Source of the DNA: Pristionchus mayeri
Taxonomy: Eukaryota > Nematoda > Chromadorea > Rhabditida > Neodiplogasteridae
Direction: 5' to 3'
Assembly: GCA_036245805.1 (NCBI GenBank)
Contig: BTRK01000005.1
Span: 28,687,469 to 28,751,468 of the forward strand
DNA length: 64,000 nt
Shown here one piece after another: positions 35,789 to 50,700 of this stretch (its first letter is position 1; every line of letters begins with the position of its first letter). A model generated the notes under the pieces. It saw nothing but the letters and a program-made list of their open reading frames with translations, did not search any database and was not told where the DNA came from. A program made the position numbers and the translations under genes.

Positions 35789-38700
35789 TTATTGATGCGG
35801 ATCAGTGGCTGCTCGATAGGCCTCCAGAATCGTCGCCCGGATTGCCTTAAAGATCAAGGATAAGATCAAATACCAAGCTTGTTCTTACCTGATCATTGCT
35901 GTTATTGAAGGTGATTATCTTGCCCTGAGTGCCTCCGATGCCGAGGAAACTCTTCTTCTTCTCTTTTAGAACAATCTGCAGAAAGTCATTGATTTCTATC
36001 GTACTACAGTAACTCCTACCATACCTTGATTCCGTTCTCGACGAAGGTTGGCTCGTTAATCTTGCCATACTCGGTCGCCCAATCAGTCGTCCACGTGCCC
36101 ATCATGTCCGTGCGCTGCAAAGTCTTCCATTTAGAAGACCCGCTAAACATTGTAAGTGCGTACCTTGGATATGATGAGATGTTGATCGGTCACCAGCAGC
36201 ACGCACTTGTCCGAGATGGAAGCGTGTGCCAGGAAGTGATCACCCGCCTCCTTCAGCGCACCCCGATCAGTGTCCTGCAAGTATAAATCAATGGCCTACT
36301 GTCATCTAATCCTGATCAGTTACTGTATCGTGTTTACTCACTACGGTCACCTTATACCTTGAAGATCTTGTGTCCGATGGCCTCCGTAGCCGAGTACGGA
36401 CGAACGATGCCATCCGATCGGATCAGGCGAGGAGCTCTGCAATTCAACGATATCGTACATGTCAGCGAAATCAGAACGGCCACCGAGAGGCACCGAGAAA
36501 TTTTCGATTTCTGGCTCTCTGCGAATACGCAATTTAAAAGGTCGTGGTTGTGTTCATATTTTTTATCATGATCGCTTTGCCGGAATCGACCCGGACATGC
36601 TCGGTCAATTATGGCTAGAAATCGATAAATCAAATACACAACATTTAGGTGCGATTACGGTATTTAGGAAAGCTCACCGAACTTGGTGAGCTTTCCAAAA
36701 TACCGTATTCGCACCATAATTGTTTGCTTTCGATTAATCGATTTCTAGCCATAATTGACCGGGCATATCCGGGTCGATTCCGGCAAATCGACCATGATAA
36801 AAAATATGAACGCAACCACGACCTTTTAAATTGCGTATTCGCAGAGAGCCAGAAATCGAAAATTTCTCGGTGCCTCTCGGTGGCCGTTCTGATTTCGCTG
36901 ACATGTACGATACAGTGTCTTCGACACTCTCAAATTAATCTGGCTGCCGTACCTGAGGGGATCGGTGCTCCTATCAGTTCCAGCGACGTGCTTCACACTC
37001 TGGAGGGCGGAGGAGGCGAAGTCGACTGCGCCAGAGACAGGACGAGCAACGACTCCCACCAGTCCCTTACCCATTCCCTCAAGACAGTACTCAATTGTGA
37101 TATTGGCGATATCAAGTCCCTCTATTACAAGAGCTACATTGTCAGCAGGACAGCAAGATTCATGTTCTGTTCTGTATTAATGACCAAATGGATTATCCAT
37201 CTTTCTCCTCCGTTTCTCCTTCCCCTACCTTGACGAATCCTCCAGCTCCTCCCTGTCTCGCTCCCTCGATGGGTTTGGTGACCACTCCCGTCACTCCGTC
37301 CACGATGCCCATTCCCAGTCCCTTGAATCCTCGTGCCACTCCTTCGAAACCAGACTGCAAACAGATCAGTGTCTCCTTTGTTATTATTGCAAACTTTCAT
37401 TTTGCTTTTTCTTTTTCACGACTATTGTTTATCAAAAATATTAACCCGAAATTTGATGCCAACTCACAGCGGGTTTCCTGTTCAGATCCTCCTGTCTCTT
37501 CCTCTGGTAATCATCGTCGAAGGTGAGTGCTGCCACTCCCTGCAATATAATGAGTGATTAAAATCACTTATTGACAACTATATCTCCATGTACCGTACCT
37601 TTCCGACGGTTCCGGCGATTCTTCCGACTGCTCCAGCTGCGCCTCCGATCGTGTGGCCGACCATCGACTGCATTCCCAGGGCCAAGCCAGACACAAACTC
37701 CTCCGGACCCTGAATAAAGGCTCTTTACATCCCATTTATATTTGACAATGAAAAGCATAGCACTGCATGCCTGCCATTACTGCAATGGATTGGATACCTG
37801 GATGGCTCCTTGGAATGGTTGGTAGAAGAGGTCCTCCACGCCGGATGAGAGATCTCGCACGAGTCCGAACGGGTTTCCGATGATGTCCAGACCGAGTACG
37901 AGCACGTACAACTGCTTGATCGCCTGCAATGGGAGAGTAGGTTGAAATATTCTGAAAATTAAAGATGCGAAGAGAGAATCATAATAATATAAGTACCGAC
38001 CTGCTTGGTGTAGTGCGAGATGATCTCGCCGTTCAGCTGGTCGTTGCTATAGAAGACGCAAGTGCGCTCGAAGTAGGCCAGTCTGTAATGGAGTGTTCAC
38101 TAAAAGTGAAGCAAAACAATTTGCCGCCAGCAGGGGTCGAACCTGCGACCTTGGGCTTATTAGACCCACGCTCTAACCGACTGAGCTATGGCGGCAGGTG
38201 GGAGGCAGAATGACAAGAGCTCACTTGAACACAACGTCCTGGAGCTCCGTAAGGGTGACTCCGACAGACTTGAGAAGGATGGAGATAAACTGGGACTGGA
38301 TAGGAATGGGCGCGTCCGAGGAATCGCCCGTCGTGCCTCCTTGCGAGAACGAGAGATGGATCTGGAGAGGAGAGGAAATAAGCAATGTTTGTTAGGCCTA
38401 TCTGGTATCGTTGTCTACTGTCATTTGTATAATACTCACCATAAGGGGTGAGATATGGAGCAGTTGGTAGAAGCTCTTCGGCTTCTGGACCTTCCACGAC
38501 TGCGCGAGATCTTCCAGCTTCGTCTCAGTCAGCTTGAAGTCCTCGGCGAAGGCATCCTTCTGAAAGAAGAGCGAAATTATAGTAACATTACCAAATTAAC
38601 GAAATTTGAGATTTCACATGATATTTCATATCCCCTCTAACCGTAACAATGGGATAAATCAAACACGAATCACTCACATCGTACTGCTTCACTTCCGCCT

Positions 38701-41700
38701 CTGTGGCGATGAACTGTAGGAGTGCATTGATTGCCCCTTGGTCGACTCTCACTGCGAACTCCTGCATCAGCACCTTCTGGTACTCGATCTGCAAAGGGAT
38801 CCAGTGAACAGTGTGCACAATATCTCTTGTATTACGTGTTTTAATCTACACAATCTCGTACTTCCGGGTAATTTCTCTCATGCGCTCCTTTAATATTTTC
38901 TGCTCAAAACCCCAACAATATCTTCCCCTGATTTTGTGCTTACCTCTGGTATGGTGGAGTGTTCGCTCTGTCTCTTCACCATGGACAATTCAATGAATGG
39001 TTTGGGGGCGTTGTCCTGCACGATGGAACGAGGAGGAGGAACGGCAGAGAGCATGCACGGGAACACACACGCGTCTAGCTGAAGAGAGCACCTTTGTGAT
39101 TCTCGATGGCTTACGACCCCCATTCAACTGTTTAGCGATCAAGACAAAAAAGTAGCTTCTGACCTGGTTATCGATCTGTATGTGATTCAGCTTAAGGTGC
39201 ACCTTCTGGCGTTCTTTGCTCTGTCCGAACGACGCCCAGATACCCTGAAATATCCTAAATTATGAAAAAGTTCTATCATATTTCTGCTAAGGAAAGCGAG
39301 GTTACACGCATCCCTCAACACTCGTGAATCAGGGCTTGTTCTGATAACCGCCTATTATGCTACAACAAAACCAATCAATATTCTCGATACCTTCTCGAAG
39401 CACCTCCTCAGTTTGACCTCCTTGCCTTTCTTCTTCTTCATTATCATGTTCTTGAAGTCGACCGAGAAGGCGTCCGTGATTGGAACAAACTGAGAGATCA
39501 AAGATTAATTTATGGAACAACATAGGAGTTCATCCCACTGTCCGTATCTCCCAATTACCTGTTGTCCTCCATCGGGATTCTCCAGATACTCTCCGTACTT
39601 CGACTCGAGAGACTCCATGAGAGCCACGTTGAATGCCTGCAAATTAGAGATTGATTCACACTCAGCAAAAACCTCTTTTATGGTCACACAATTAGGGTCA
39701 CCCTGTTTCGCGTAAGTACTAAATTACTCCTCCTAATCTCACTCATTTCACTCGTTTTGCTTCCATTATAGCCGTCTTCTGCACGATTTAAGCCTAAAAT
39801 CAGGGATCTAATAAAGACTGTTTGACATATCAAGTAAAGATACAACCGTTCTTGATTTCTTCTGAATAACCTGCACAGGCAAGTGTTCTCTACGATACCT
39901 TGAATCGTCCCTTCTTCGCCTCTTCTTCCCACAGCACAGCAGACGAGGAGATCGCCATGTAGAGGATCTGACCAGGGAACGATCAATCGATATTATACCG
40001 TACTCTAGCGTACCTCCTTGCGGGCAATGTTGTCGACGACGGAGACGCCGACACCGAACAGCTTCACCTCGCTCACCATCGTGATCTGCACCAATCGATA
40101 GTTATCCATATTGCAGCCGGACTCTACACTCCACAGTACTCCCTCCCCCCCCCCCCCCCGCCGTACCTTGTCTCTCTCCCAACTTCCGCTGGCTTCTGAT
40201 GCCTGACTGATGTCCGACTCAAAGAGGAGAGTGCGCTGTCGTCCATTTAGGAACGAGATCAGGTAGAGGTACCTGAAGGACAATCCAATCAATTGATCTG
40301 TCTTACAGTATCCCTTAACCCCCAATTGCCCACCTTACCTCGCCTTCGCGTTCTCAGGCTTGACTTGATCGAAGCGAGTCTGGTCCAGCTTGTCCTCACC
40401 CTGCAATCACGCTATTAGAATTGAACATTGTTCAAAGAGTTGAGAAATAGTCATGTCTTTCATAGACTCTTTATTACAGCCTGTTAACTTCTCCTCACCT
40501 TGGCGTCTCCACACGAGTACTCGAGTACTCTGTTCTTGGTGACGTCACTCCAGGTGAAGAAGGCGGTCTCTCTCGGCTTCAATTCCACCTCCTTGTGACC
40601 TCCCTTCTGCCAGAACTTCACCGTGTGCTACAATGGAGATATAGATTCATAGACTTGTAACATTGAGTGATTATACTCCTAATTTTAAATCAATGTCGAA
40701 TGTTCAGTATAAAATACGATTTCGCTATATAGTTCTTGCTAGAACGAAAAGTGAGAAGGAAAATATCGGTGATCTTTGATCTCCCCCTCGCTCACCGTAG
40801 TGTGGTTGATGACGTGTGCGGGTGCCATGCCGGGCGCGAAGGGAGTCAGGTGCACCACCACCGAAGACTCGCCCACCGTCACAGACACAGAGACTGCAAT
40901 CGACCCATCGCCACTGCACTCCAATGAATCCCTAGCGGCTGTATCTCAGTTAGTCTAACCCGTCCATCATTCCTACAGTGCCCCTCACTCACTTCCGCAA
41001 GTGTCGTCGTTGATGTGTGCGAAAGTGTCGAGGTTCTCAGTGATGGGGAAGAGGAGTGACTCCTCCTTCGCCCCCGCGTACCTCACACACAACAACTTCC
41101 GCTTCTCCTTCTGCTGAGGGTACACTCCGATGCACTGCAAGGGAAGAAAATTGCGGCCTGTACAGGAATATTCCAGCTATGTTTGCCTTATAAAAATTCA
41201 ACAAAGATGATTCATTCATGTGACCTCTTCCTTCACCCTTAGTAATACCGTAAAACCCTCATTAAATCAGAATGAGTCAACTAACAGTCTGGGCAGGGAC
41301 GGTGATCCACTCCTTGGTTCCGTCCTCTCTCACTTCCATGTTCTGTCGACCACAGTTGGAGACAAGGTAGAAGGGCGAGTAAGTCACCACCTTCGTCAGA
41401 CCAGAAGAGCACAGACGGATGTCCACAGTCAGCTGTAGTGGTGCATTAGACTCCACCCACTCCAAGCCCCGCCCATATACTCCGCCAACTCACATCCAGC
41501 TCCCTATCGACGCCCTTGCACGTGATTCGGGATGCATTTCCCGCAGTGTCGAGAGGGAAGGAATCGGACCAGTTCGAATCGCCCACTTTGACTTGCGCCT
41601 GAAATCGATCAATTGATCATGACTGATACCGTAGCTGCTATACCTTCTTCTTCTGGGTGAGATCCGTGGAAGGGAAGGGGAGGATGATGGGGTTGTTGTC

Positions 41701-44700
41701 GGGTTTGTGCACGATCGAGCTATCCATCTGCAAACGAACAACTTAATTTAATCTCAAAAGGTGGATAATAACTAGCACACAAATACTGACCAGCAACACA
41801 AAAAGTTCCAAATGCACCCGAAAATCCCAGCGACAATATGAAAGAATAAATGTCTACCCAAAATGCAATACCCCTTCCAAACAATTTAGCAATAAACATA
41901 AGAACTGGAAGGCACATTCTTCTTGCAATTACATGCACCTTACAGACAATCTAATTCACAACTAACAAAATAAGCCAACACAAAATCACACCACACAGCT
42001 ATCACGCAAAAAATCGACATGATCATTGAACAAAAATTGACTAATATATGACTAGGGAAGGACGGGTACGGTAATGACTACAGTATACGAGACTAGGGTG
42101 GCGGCTCGCCTGACTACACTCGCGTTCCTCCCGCCGCTGAGGGGCAGCGAAGGAGAGCTGGAATAAACAAGGAAATGACCTCTGATCCTCCTGTTCTTTT
42201 CTTGCATGGAACACAACGAGTGGTTGAGGCATCCAGGAACCCGGCCGAGCACTCCTGAGAAGAGGGAATCCCGCCCGGATTGAGGGTACTGTAGGACGAG
42301 GAGGGGAGGAGTACGGTAGACAGAAGGAGAGGGTATTGTAGGGACTAGGAAAGAGCCCCTTCAATTTATTTACAACTTACTTGGAAATCCCTAGGATAGA
42401 AAGTCCCAAAAGCAAGGGAGTCAGAATTGGCGGAAATGAGTGTGGAATGAAGTGTAAGCGTAGGGAACAGTGGAGCTAGACGGAACAGAGAGAAGAGAAA
42501 AGATCAAAGATCAGAAGAGAGCAGACAGAGTTCTAAGAACGGCCTCCACACACACCGAGACACGTGCTTCAAGAGGTCGCTTCGCCGATAGAATTCTCGA
42601 TGGAAAGAGTTAAGATAGATTAAAGATCGAAGTTGATAGAAGAGTGTAGAGTTGGGTTGAGTGATTATTAGCACATTTCAGAAGTCATCGTATCTTTCAA
42701 AATTACACGTATTTCGATGACTTTTGAGATGATGTCGATCAATGATCAAAGACGAGATGGCTCACGAGATGGTTGAGAGTGTGGAGGGTGTTGTTGACCA
42801 GCCAGAAGGGCGCGTAGAGGGAAGCACGCAGTCCCCCACTCTCGCGAGACCAGCGGATACCCAGCAGCTGCAACCAGAACTACCGTCTTTCGTTGATATT
42901 TATCGGTATGAGCAAGTGCGCCCAAGTGATCCGCTCCTTGTGTGGAAAAATATATATTAAGCGATTTTGAAGACGAAATCTGTTATATAAATATAAACAA
43001 CAAATTGTCACTATTCACAATAGTGACATAGATGAAAAGTAATAAATTATTCGCTAACTTCTCCCCCCATACCAACCGATCTCTCTCTCATCACTGACCA
43101 ATTCGTCAGCTCCAGTATCCAGATTGAGGGCGACCACTTGCAGGTCTGGTTTCTCCTCCTGCTGGGGCATATCCAACCAGTACACCTTGCCCAGATGAAC
43201 CACCTGCACGAGAAGGAATCAGATGGGGATGGGGATGAGAGATCAATCATCAATTAAAAATCAAAGAGTAATAATTGGAACTGACCGATAGCTTGAGTAG
43301 CTCTCCAGGGATGACATTAATGACTGAGTGATCTCCCGGTTCAAGCTCGAGTTCGATCTGAAAAATGAGCACGTCTCGCTCGCGTTTCGGAACTACGGTC
43401 TGTAAAATGCGTAATTAGAAATCCTAATTTATATGCATTCAACAAGATCTAAAAAGTATGAAATTATTTTAATAGAAAATTATTTCCCATTGTTAGAGTT
43501 TATCACATTCTATGTTGTCTTATGCTCATCGTGTATCTGCCCACTCACCGGTTTCTTCACTTTGATTGGCATGGGGAGGAGATTCTGGAAGACGAGCGGA
43601 GGATGGAAGTGGACGACGTACGCATGAGAATTTTCCTTGCCTGCAGGGAGATTTTATGGTATCTCGGAAAATAACGTATTCGTGAAACCACAAACACTAT
43701 GACTGTAACAAATATAAATGAGGAATAGTGGACATACCGAATGTGCATCTCTCCTCAGTGACAGTCACTTCGAAATGGAATGCCTCTGTCGGATTCTCCA
43801 CTGATCTGCACTCCACCGTACGACGATACGAGGAGGAAAACTCGTGCCAACGAATTCCCGTCTCGCACACTGACCATCTGAGGAGAAGAGAGGTTAGATC
43901 AATGATAAAATATTATTCTAAATATAATTGGCTTGATCTGGCGTAATTTGAGGGCCCGATTGAGGACTTCTCAAAATTGTTCGATATCAAACGATCAAGA
44001 GCAGTGCCTAACTCACTTGTCAGCTGTGGGTTTGAAGAATATCTCTCCCTCGTTTCCGTAGAGTAGATTGATGGGCATGCTCATTTTCTCTCCGAAGGAT
44101 ACAGTACCCGCGGGGTCGAGGGTCGTGTCGCGACGAGTGAACACCTCAAAGGGTCACGCTCATAGTTGCCCACGCCGCCGGCGACCCCCATGACCCCCTA
44201 TTCATGGGTGCGCGCTGCCTGACACATTTTTGTCAGGCAGCGCGCATAGACGTATAGGGGGTCATGGTCGAAAAATCGATGGTAGGTCATGGGTAGGTCA
44301 AGATTAAGTACTGCACCAATCGATAGTACAGTACTTCCCGATACCGTATATAGCTACCGTAACCCCTATTACCACAAACTGATTTTTTTCAAAAATTGAA
44401 AATATCGTACCCTAATTAAAAAATCAAAGTACCGTAACCAATCGATACTAAAGTACCACCAGATACCGTATCCCACTACCGTATCACCGACCATCGCGAA
44501 CTAACTTTATTTTTATGATGTCCTGTTAACGTGCACAATCGGTCTGTTGTCGTGAACGATCGATTGTACAGTACCCAACTGACTACCGTAACCCAGTTCC
44601 TTGGGTCAGATTTAGTTCCTTGGGTCAAACATTTTTCTAAAAATCTTACGTCGATAATACAATTATTTTGAAGTATCCTACCGTAAAGCTAATTACTGTA

Positions 44701-47700
44701 GAACCAATTTACGATCGATTTATTATTTATAGAAAATGATTTTGGATTTTTAGAAAAATGTTTGACCCAAGGAACTAGGTCTGACCCAAGGAACTGGGTT
44801 ACGGTAGTCAGTTGGGTACTGTACAATCGATCGTTCACGACAACAGACCGATTGTGCACGTTAACAGGACATCATAAAAATAAAGTTAGTTCGCGATGGT
44901 CGGTGTTACGGTAGTGGGATACGGTATCTGGTGGTACTGTAGTATCGATTGGTTACGGTACTTTGATTTTTTAATTAGGGTACGATATTTTCAATTTTTG
45001 AAAAAAATCAGTTTGTGGTAATAGGGGTTACGGTAGCTATATACGGTATCTGGAAGTACTGTACTATCGATTGGTACAGTACTTAATCTTGACCTACCCA
45101 TGACCTATCATCGATTTTTCGACCATGACCCCCTATACGTCTATGCGCGCTGCCTGACAAAATGCCATGAATAGGGGTTCATGGGTGCGCGCTGCCTGAC
45201 AAGTCGCCGCCAGTGGTGGGCAACTATGGTCACGCTTCATTTTGTCTTCATCAGACTACCAACTATACATTTATTTGAGTAAATCACTGAGGAACTAACA
45301 GTAGCAGAAACTTCTCTCTTGCCTGGACTACCGTACCTCGATGTCAGTCTCGATGTGCGACTGCACTCTGATGTGGGAGGAGAGCGTGAGCAGTCTCCTT
45401 CCTCCTTCGACGCGTGTCTCAGCAACCACCTGCAGCGATCAGCTTATTCATACATTAATTCATCCACCATATCGGCCCAGGCAATGGGGAATGTGCACTC
45501 GAAACCGATAGCGAAATCGAGAAGATCATTCGACCATTTCGAGCACCCGTGTGTGTACTTAACAGCCAACGTGTGTGGGAACAGGGCATCCAGGGGGAGA
45601 AGAGAGGCATGTGGATAAAGGACCAAGCACAAAGGAGAGGGGGACAAGAGGGAAGGGGCATCGATACAATCTCCGACAGGCCAATCATCATCCTCTTGCT
45701 CACCACGACTGGCAGCCCGACTGTTATGGCGCCACTCGGCGATGTCTCTATCAGCTACAACCGAGAAGGGTTAGTACTACCGTCTCTTGTCAGTATACTG
45801 CCGTATTCTACCCTACCCTCCTTCGATCGTACCTTCCATGCACTATGTCCTCCAGTGACAGTGACCTCGTGGTCTCCTCCATTCTCCTTCTTCATATTGG
45901 GATTGAACTCGAGTATCTGCCGACCAGCTCTTCCCACTCGCACCGTCTGCTTCTCCCCCAGCGTCTCCATGCTGCAATCAAGAGACTGTTACAGTAATCC
46001 GTGCACTACAGTAATCCTACTGACATTTAGATATGGTGCTCACATCATATCGATCTTCGTCTCCTGCTGCACGGGTGGTCCGAATGGGTCGCGTGCAGCA
46101 GCTGCAGCAGTGCCCACCCCGTTGGCAGCCTCCTCACGCAGTCTCAGACGGACGTAGTCGCCGTGGGTCGCGTCGATGGGACGGTCGTCAGAAGAGACCT
46201 GAGAAATTGAATTATTGAAAGAGTAAAACGGAAAACTTATTGGAATTTTCAGTCAAAATTAATTCTTTGTTCTTATTTCAAGAGACCATCTAATTTTGGT
46301 ACCCGTGAGGATAATCAAATCGAGCTTACACTCTTTTCTCACCTGCAGTGTGTTCGAGTTGTGGATCATAACTGATACTCCGGTGTCGTTGAGGACGAGG
46401 AATGGTTCGTCTCCTGGCAGTTGAGTGCCCGTCGGAGGAGCGATCTGCTTGGCCGCACGAGTGAACGCCTGAGAAGTAATTCAGATGATCCACCTTTTCA
46501 ATTTCCGAGTAATTTTATTCTTGTTGACCATTCACATCGCTCAGTTTGTTCGTCAGTTCGTAGAGTGACTTAGTGAAGGTGATATTGAGCATTCGCTCCG
46601 TCTCGATCTTCACCGACATATCGGGCGACTTGTCAGCCGAGTCCAGCTTGTTGCGACCAACCACCTGGAAGGGCATTGATTAAGGTAGGGGCCAAACCAC
46701 CAGGATACGGTATTTGTTGAAGAGATACTGCATAACTGACATTGAGCTGCATGGTCCAGGTCTCGAAGACGCCATCTTCCACCTCGCACGGCTCGATCAC
46801 CTGCAAGGACAAGAGATGCTCTTCCTGATCAATCAACGGGACGACTCCATCACTCACGGGTTCCCACACTGAGATGGCCTCATTGAAGTAGTTCATCTGC
46901 ATCGACATGTCTCCATCCGCCTTCAATGCCCACGACCAATTCGCCGCTGTCAACTCCATGCTCATACCGAGCAAGATGAGAGGAGTACGTACCTCCAATT
47001 CCATAGTTTATTATTTTGTTCATTTCTCGATAAAATGCCAACTGATACCGTACCCCTCCGTCGTCAGTCTCGAGAGTGAGTGAGATGACGGGGAACTTTA
47101 CTTCTGCTTTCTCGACGGGACCAGTAGGAGCGAGCGCTTCCTCTGCCTCCTCCACTGCCTCTTCCGCCACGGGAACCTGCCAGGGGAAATGGTGTCTATT
47201 TGCTACTAGATTGACATTCATAGGACCTTTATTGAGCGTTTCATATCGACAAAGGAATAGCGTTTTAATCTACGGTACCTTGAGGAACCAGTGTTTGGCC
47301 TCGTTGAGGGGTTTGACTCCCCAGTAGTTCTCGAAGGTGCGCACACGAGGTGCCAGAGACGAGACTGTCGTGTCCTGAACGAACGCATTCAGAATATCAC
47401 TAATCGATATTATATTAGAATACAGTATTCTGTGATCTCCGAGGGGAAACTACTTCCCAATAGTCGTCATCTTCTCGCCTACAGTATACCTCCTGGGATG
47501 CGGCTGCGAATTGGGTGTTCACTGCGGAGAGCATACGAATGATCGAGGGAGCCATGTACAACTCCAGCGGAGTCGAGTGCACCTGAGAGGAAAGGATTAC
47601 TCTGGGTCAAGCAACATTATCTCCCCTCTCATATACGGTACCTTGATGTCCATGGCCTTCGACTTCTTCTCCGACCGCAGCGTCAGCTTGATGTCCGCCT

Positions 47701-50700
47701 TCTTGAGCACCTGCGATCGATATTTATTTTATACAATACGACACCGTTCTACCGTACCTCGTAGGTGACCTGATCCCTCTTGGTGACATCATAGTAGCTG
47801 GAGAAGATGTGCAGACCCTCGATGCCTCCAGTCATCTCTTCCGCGTCCGCCGTCTCAAGGGAAGACATCACAATGGTTTTCATCCCAATGTGTTCCAAAT
47901 TCCCATTCACATACAGCATGTTCACATCATGTCCCCCCAACTCACGGGATGGCTCTTGATGTTGCAGTTGAAGGTGAGTATGAGTGCTTGGGATGAGTCT
48001 GGCTGGGTGGAATCCTCCACGAGGATCACTTCTATTCCCTTGATGTCTGCATCGAGTGCGAGTGTTCCCTGCACGGGTGCAGCAGGGGCTGCAGCTGCGC
48101 CACTTCCTCCTCCTGCTGCCACTGCGTGCGTTGCACCCGATGCCAGCTTCCTGAATAATCCACCATTTTTTTCACGCTTCTTCAACAACAGTTATTGAAA
48201 TTTTGTATCGAAACTTCAGAGCAATTTCATCCATTTCCATTTTTGCCCACCCTTCTTCCTCACCGTTCAGCCTCCGCGATCTCCCTCTCCTTCTCCTCTT
48301 CGGTCTTCTCGACGGCGAAGAACTTGGCCAGACTACCGAGGAATTCAGGGCAGAGACAGATGAAGAAGGCACACATCGACAGACGGACTGAAATAGGGAG
48401 GGGATCAACTATTATCATTATTTAGAGTACTCAACCCTTCTTGTCCTGTTGTGCATTCTGCGCGAAGTGCATCTTGATGAGATCTTCGTCTTTATGGCCT
48501 CGCTTCTGCAATCAACGTCATCACTTCTCGATCGATATACCGTTACCTCCTACCGTACCTCCATGAGTTCTCTGATCTCGGTGTCAGCTCGTTCGTCGTA
48601 CATGGTGAAGGCAGCCAGATTGAGTGCCACGTCGAGGGAACCATCGCCCAACACCTGCAAACCATGCCGTCCTCTGTTACCATTCGTTCCCTCCCTCACC
48701 TTGGCATTCGTCTTGAATCCTCTGATGCTGAGGGTGGCGATTCCACTGTCATCGTCTGCGTTGAGGACAGCCTTTATCTCGTCGACGACGAGCTTCACGT
48801 CGAATTGCACGTCCGTCGAGACTGGCTTCTCTTCCGTCGAAGCGTCGGCGATTCTGAAACACGCATTCAACATTCGATGATTGACGAAGCAGATGACATG
48901 CTTACACAAATATTTAATCGTTTGTGAATATAAATGTTTCCCATCATGCTGCATAGTCCCCCTGCACCCATTCCTTCCATCTCCTCACCTATCTCCAGGA
49001 TGCTGCCTCTCTACCTCACTCTTCTTCTCGTCCTTCTTCACTTCCTCAGTGGGGGGAGTGCGAGTGGAGGGAGGAGTGAACACTTCCAGAGTATCGTCTG
49101 GCTCCACCTTAACGAGACAAAAGTAAATTACACGTGCGGGATACAGCGACATCTTACTGATAAAATTATTGGTATTCCGATGAATTTTTAGGTTGATCAA
49201 AGGGCAACGTATCGACCACTACCGTTATTTGAATTCGTGTGATGTCTCAGTAGAGAAAGTCCAGCCACCCATTATCTTACCTTCTCGGCGAGGTTTCCAC
49301 TGAGCGTGGCCATGATGGTGGAGTAGTCCTTCTGCGACAACTTCGCCTCCACCACAGACAGATGCATGTCTACTGCCGCTTGCGGCTTCTGCAGAAGAGA
49401 TGGGCTTTGAGAGGATCCATTGTAGCGAGATCATCACATATCCGATTCCCTTCCCCACCATAGGTGGGCACCTTCGAAGCCAGCTGTGAAACACCCCCGG
49501 TTTTCGGATTGGACACCCCCGGTTTTTGGAAAATGTTGTGACAAAACAATCATTTACGATCACCCCCCCCCCCTTTGTTTTACCCTAAACACCCCCGGTT
49601 TCCGATTTCCAGCTTCAACCCCCGCCCACCTATGTTCCCCACTCTCATGTCACTGACCGCCTTGCTCTCCTCCCACATGAGGTTCCTCGACACTTGAACT
49701 CCGAATGTGATGGGGGAGAGAATGTGACGCTTAGCGGCGATCATCGCACCCTTCTGCTCCATCGAGGCACTGCGAGAAGGAAGAGATCAAAGATCAAAAG
49801 TCCAACGGCTATTCAACTACTGAGTGACTAAAAACAATGGTGAAACATGCACTACTCCAAAATCTTGCGAACAATGACAGAAAAGGCACTCACATGGCGA
49901 CACTCATATCCTTGAGTGCCACTTCCATCGCATCGATCACCACCAGTCCACTGCCTGCCTTCTCCGCCACGATCTTGTTGTTCACACTCACCGAACCTGC
50001 ATGAAGAGGAGAATAGTATAAAAAAGGGCAAAGATTAAAATGCGTGCGTTCTTCACCGCTCACCCAGATCGACGACGATGATGTCAGTGGAGGTGGAGAG
50101 ACGGGGGATGACGATGATGGGTGCCTCCAGATGGACGTCCAGTTCGATGCGAGGCTGACGCTCAGCGATCGCTGCCTGCAATCGGAGAAGTTAAGCACTG
50201 TTATCGAGGAAACATTCCATCTACATACACCTGAAAAAACATTTTACAGCATAATGTTTTCCTGATTTTTTGAAATGAGTATTGCATGAGATCAATATCC
50301 CATGTGAATCAACGACTTCACATTTCCAACGACCTTTCTTTAGCAAGTGAAGTCGCAAAGCTCTCGGATATGTTCATACTCACCTTGACATCGTGGGCTG
50401 CCTGATGTGCCTTGGCGGAGGCTGCTGCCGATGCGGCAGCTGCAGCAGCTGCAGCCTGTGCCTGGAAGGGCTGCAGCCAGGCCAGCAATCGAGACACCCA
50501 CAGATTGACGAAGACGAAACGGAGACGAGCCAGACGAAGCTGCAACCAAATGAAGTCCTTTCTTTTCATTCAAACTACAAGCAGGAACGAACCGACAAAA
50601 ATCCCGACTATAATTCGAATTTGCCCAATCGTTGGATCAATCAATACTGCAGTACCCGTACCGTACCTTGACTCTCATATCGAGGTCGGTGGGTCTCTTG

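Noticed and set aside
45549..46157. 202-codon plus-strand open frame
   Set aside because: It runs antisense across several VPS13 exons and introns; a shadow of the real gene.
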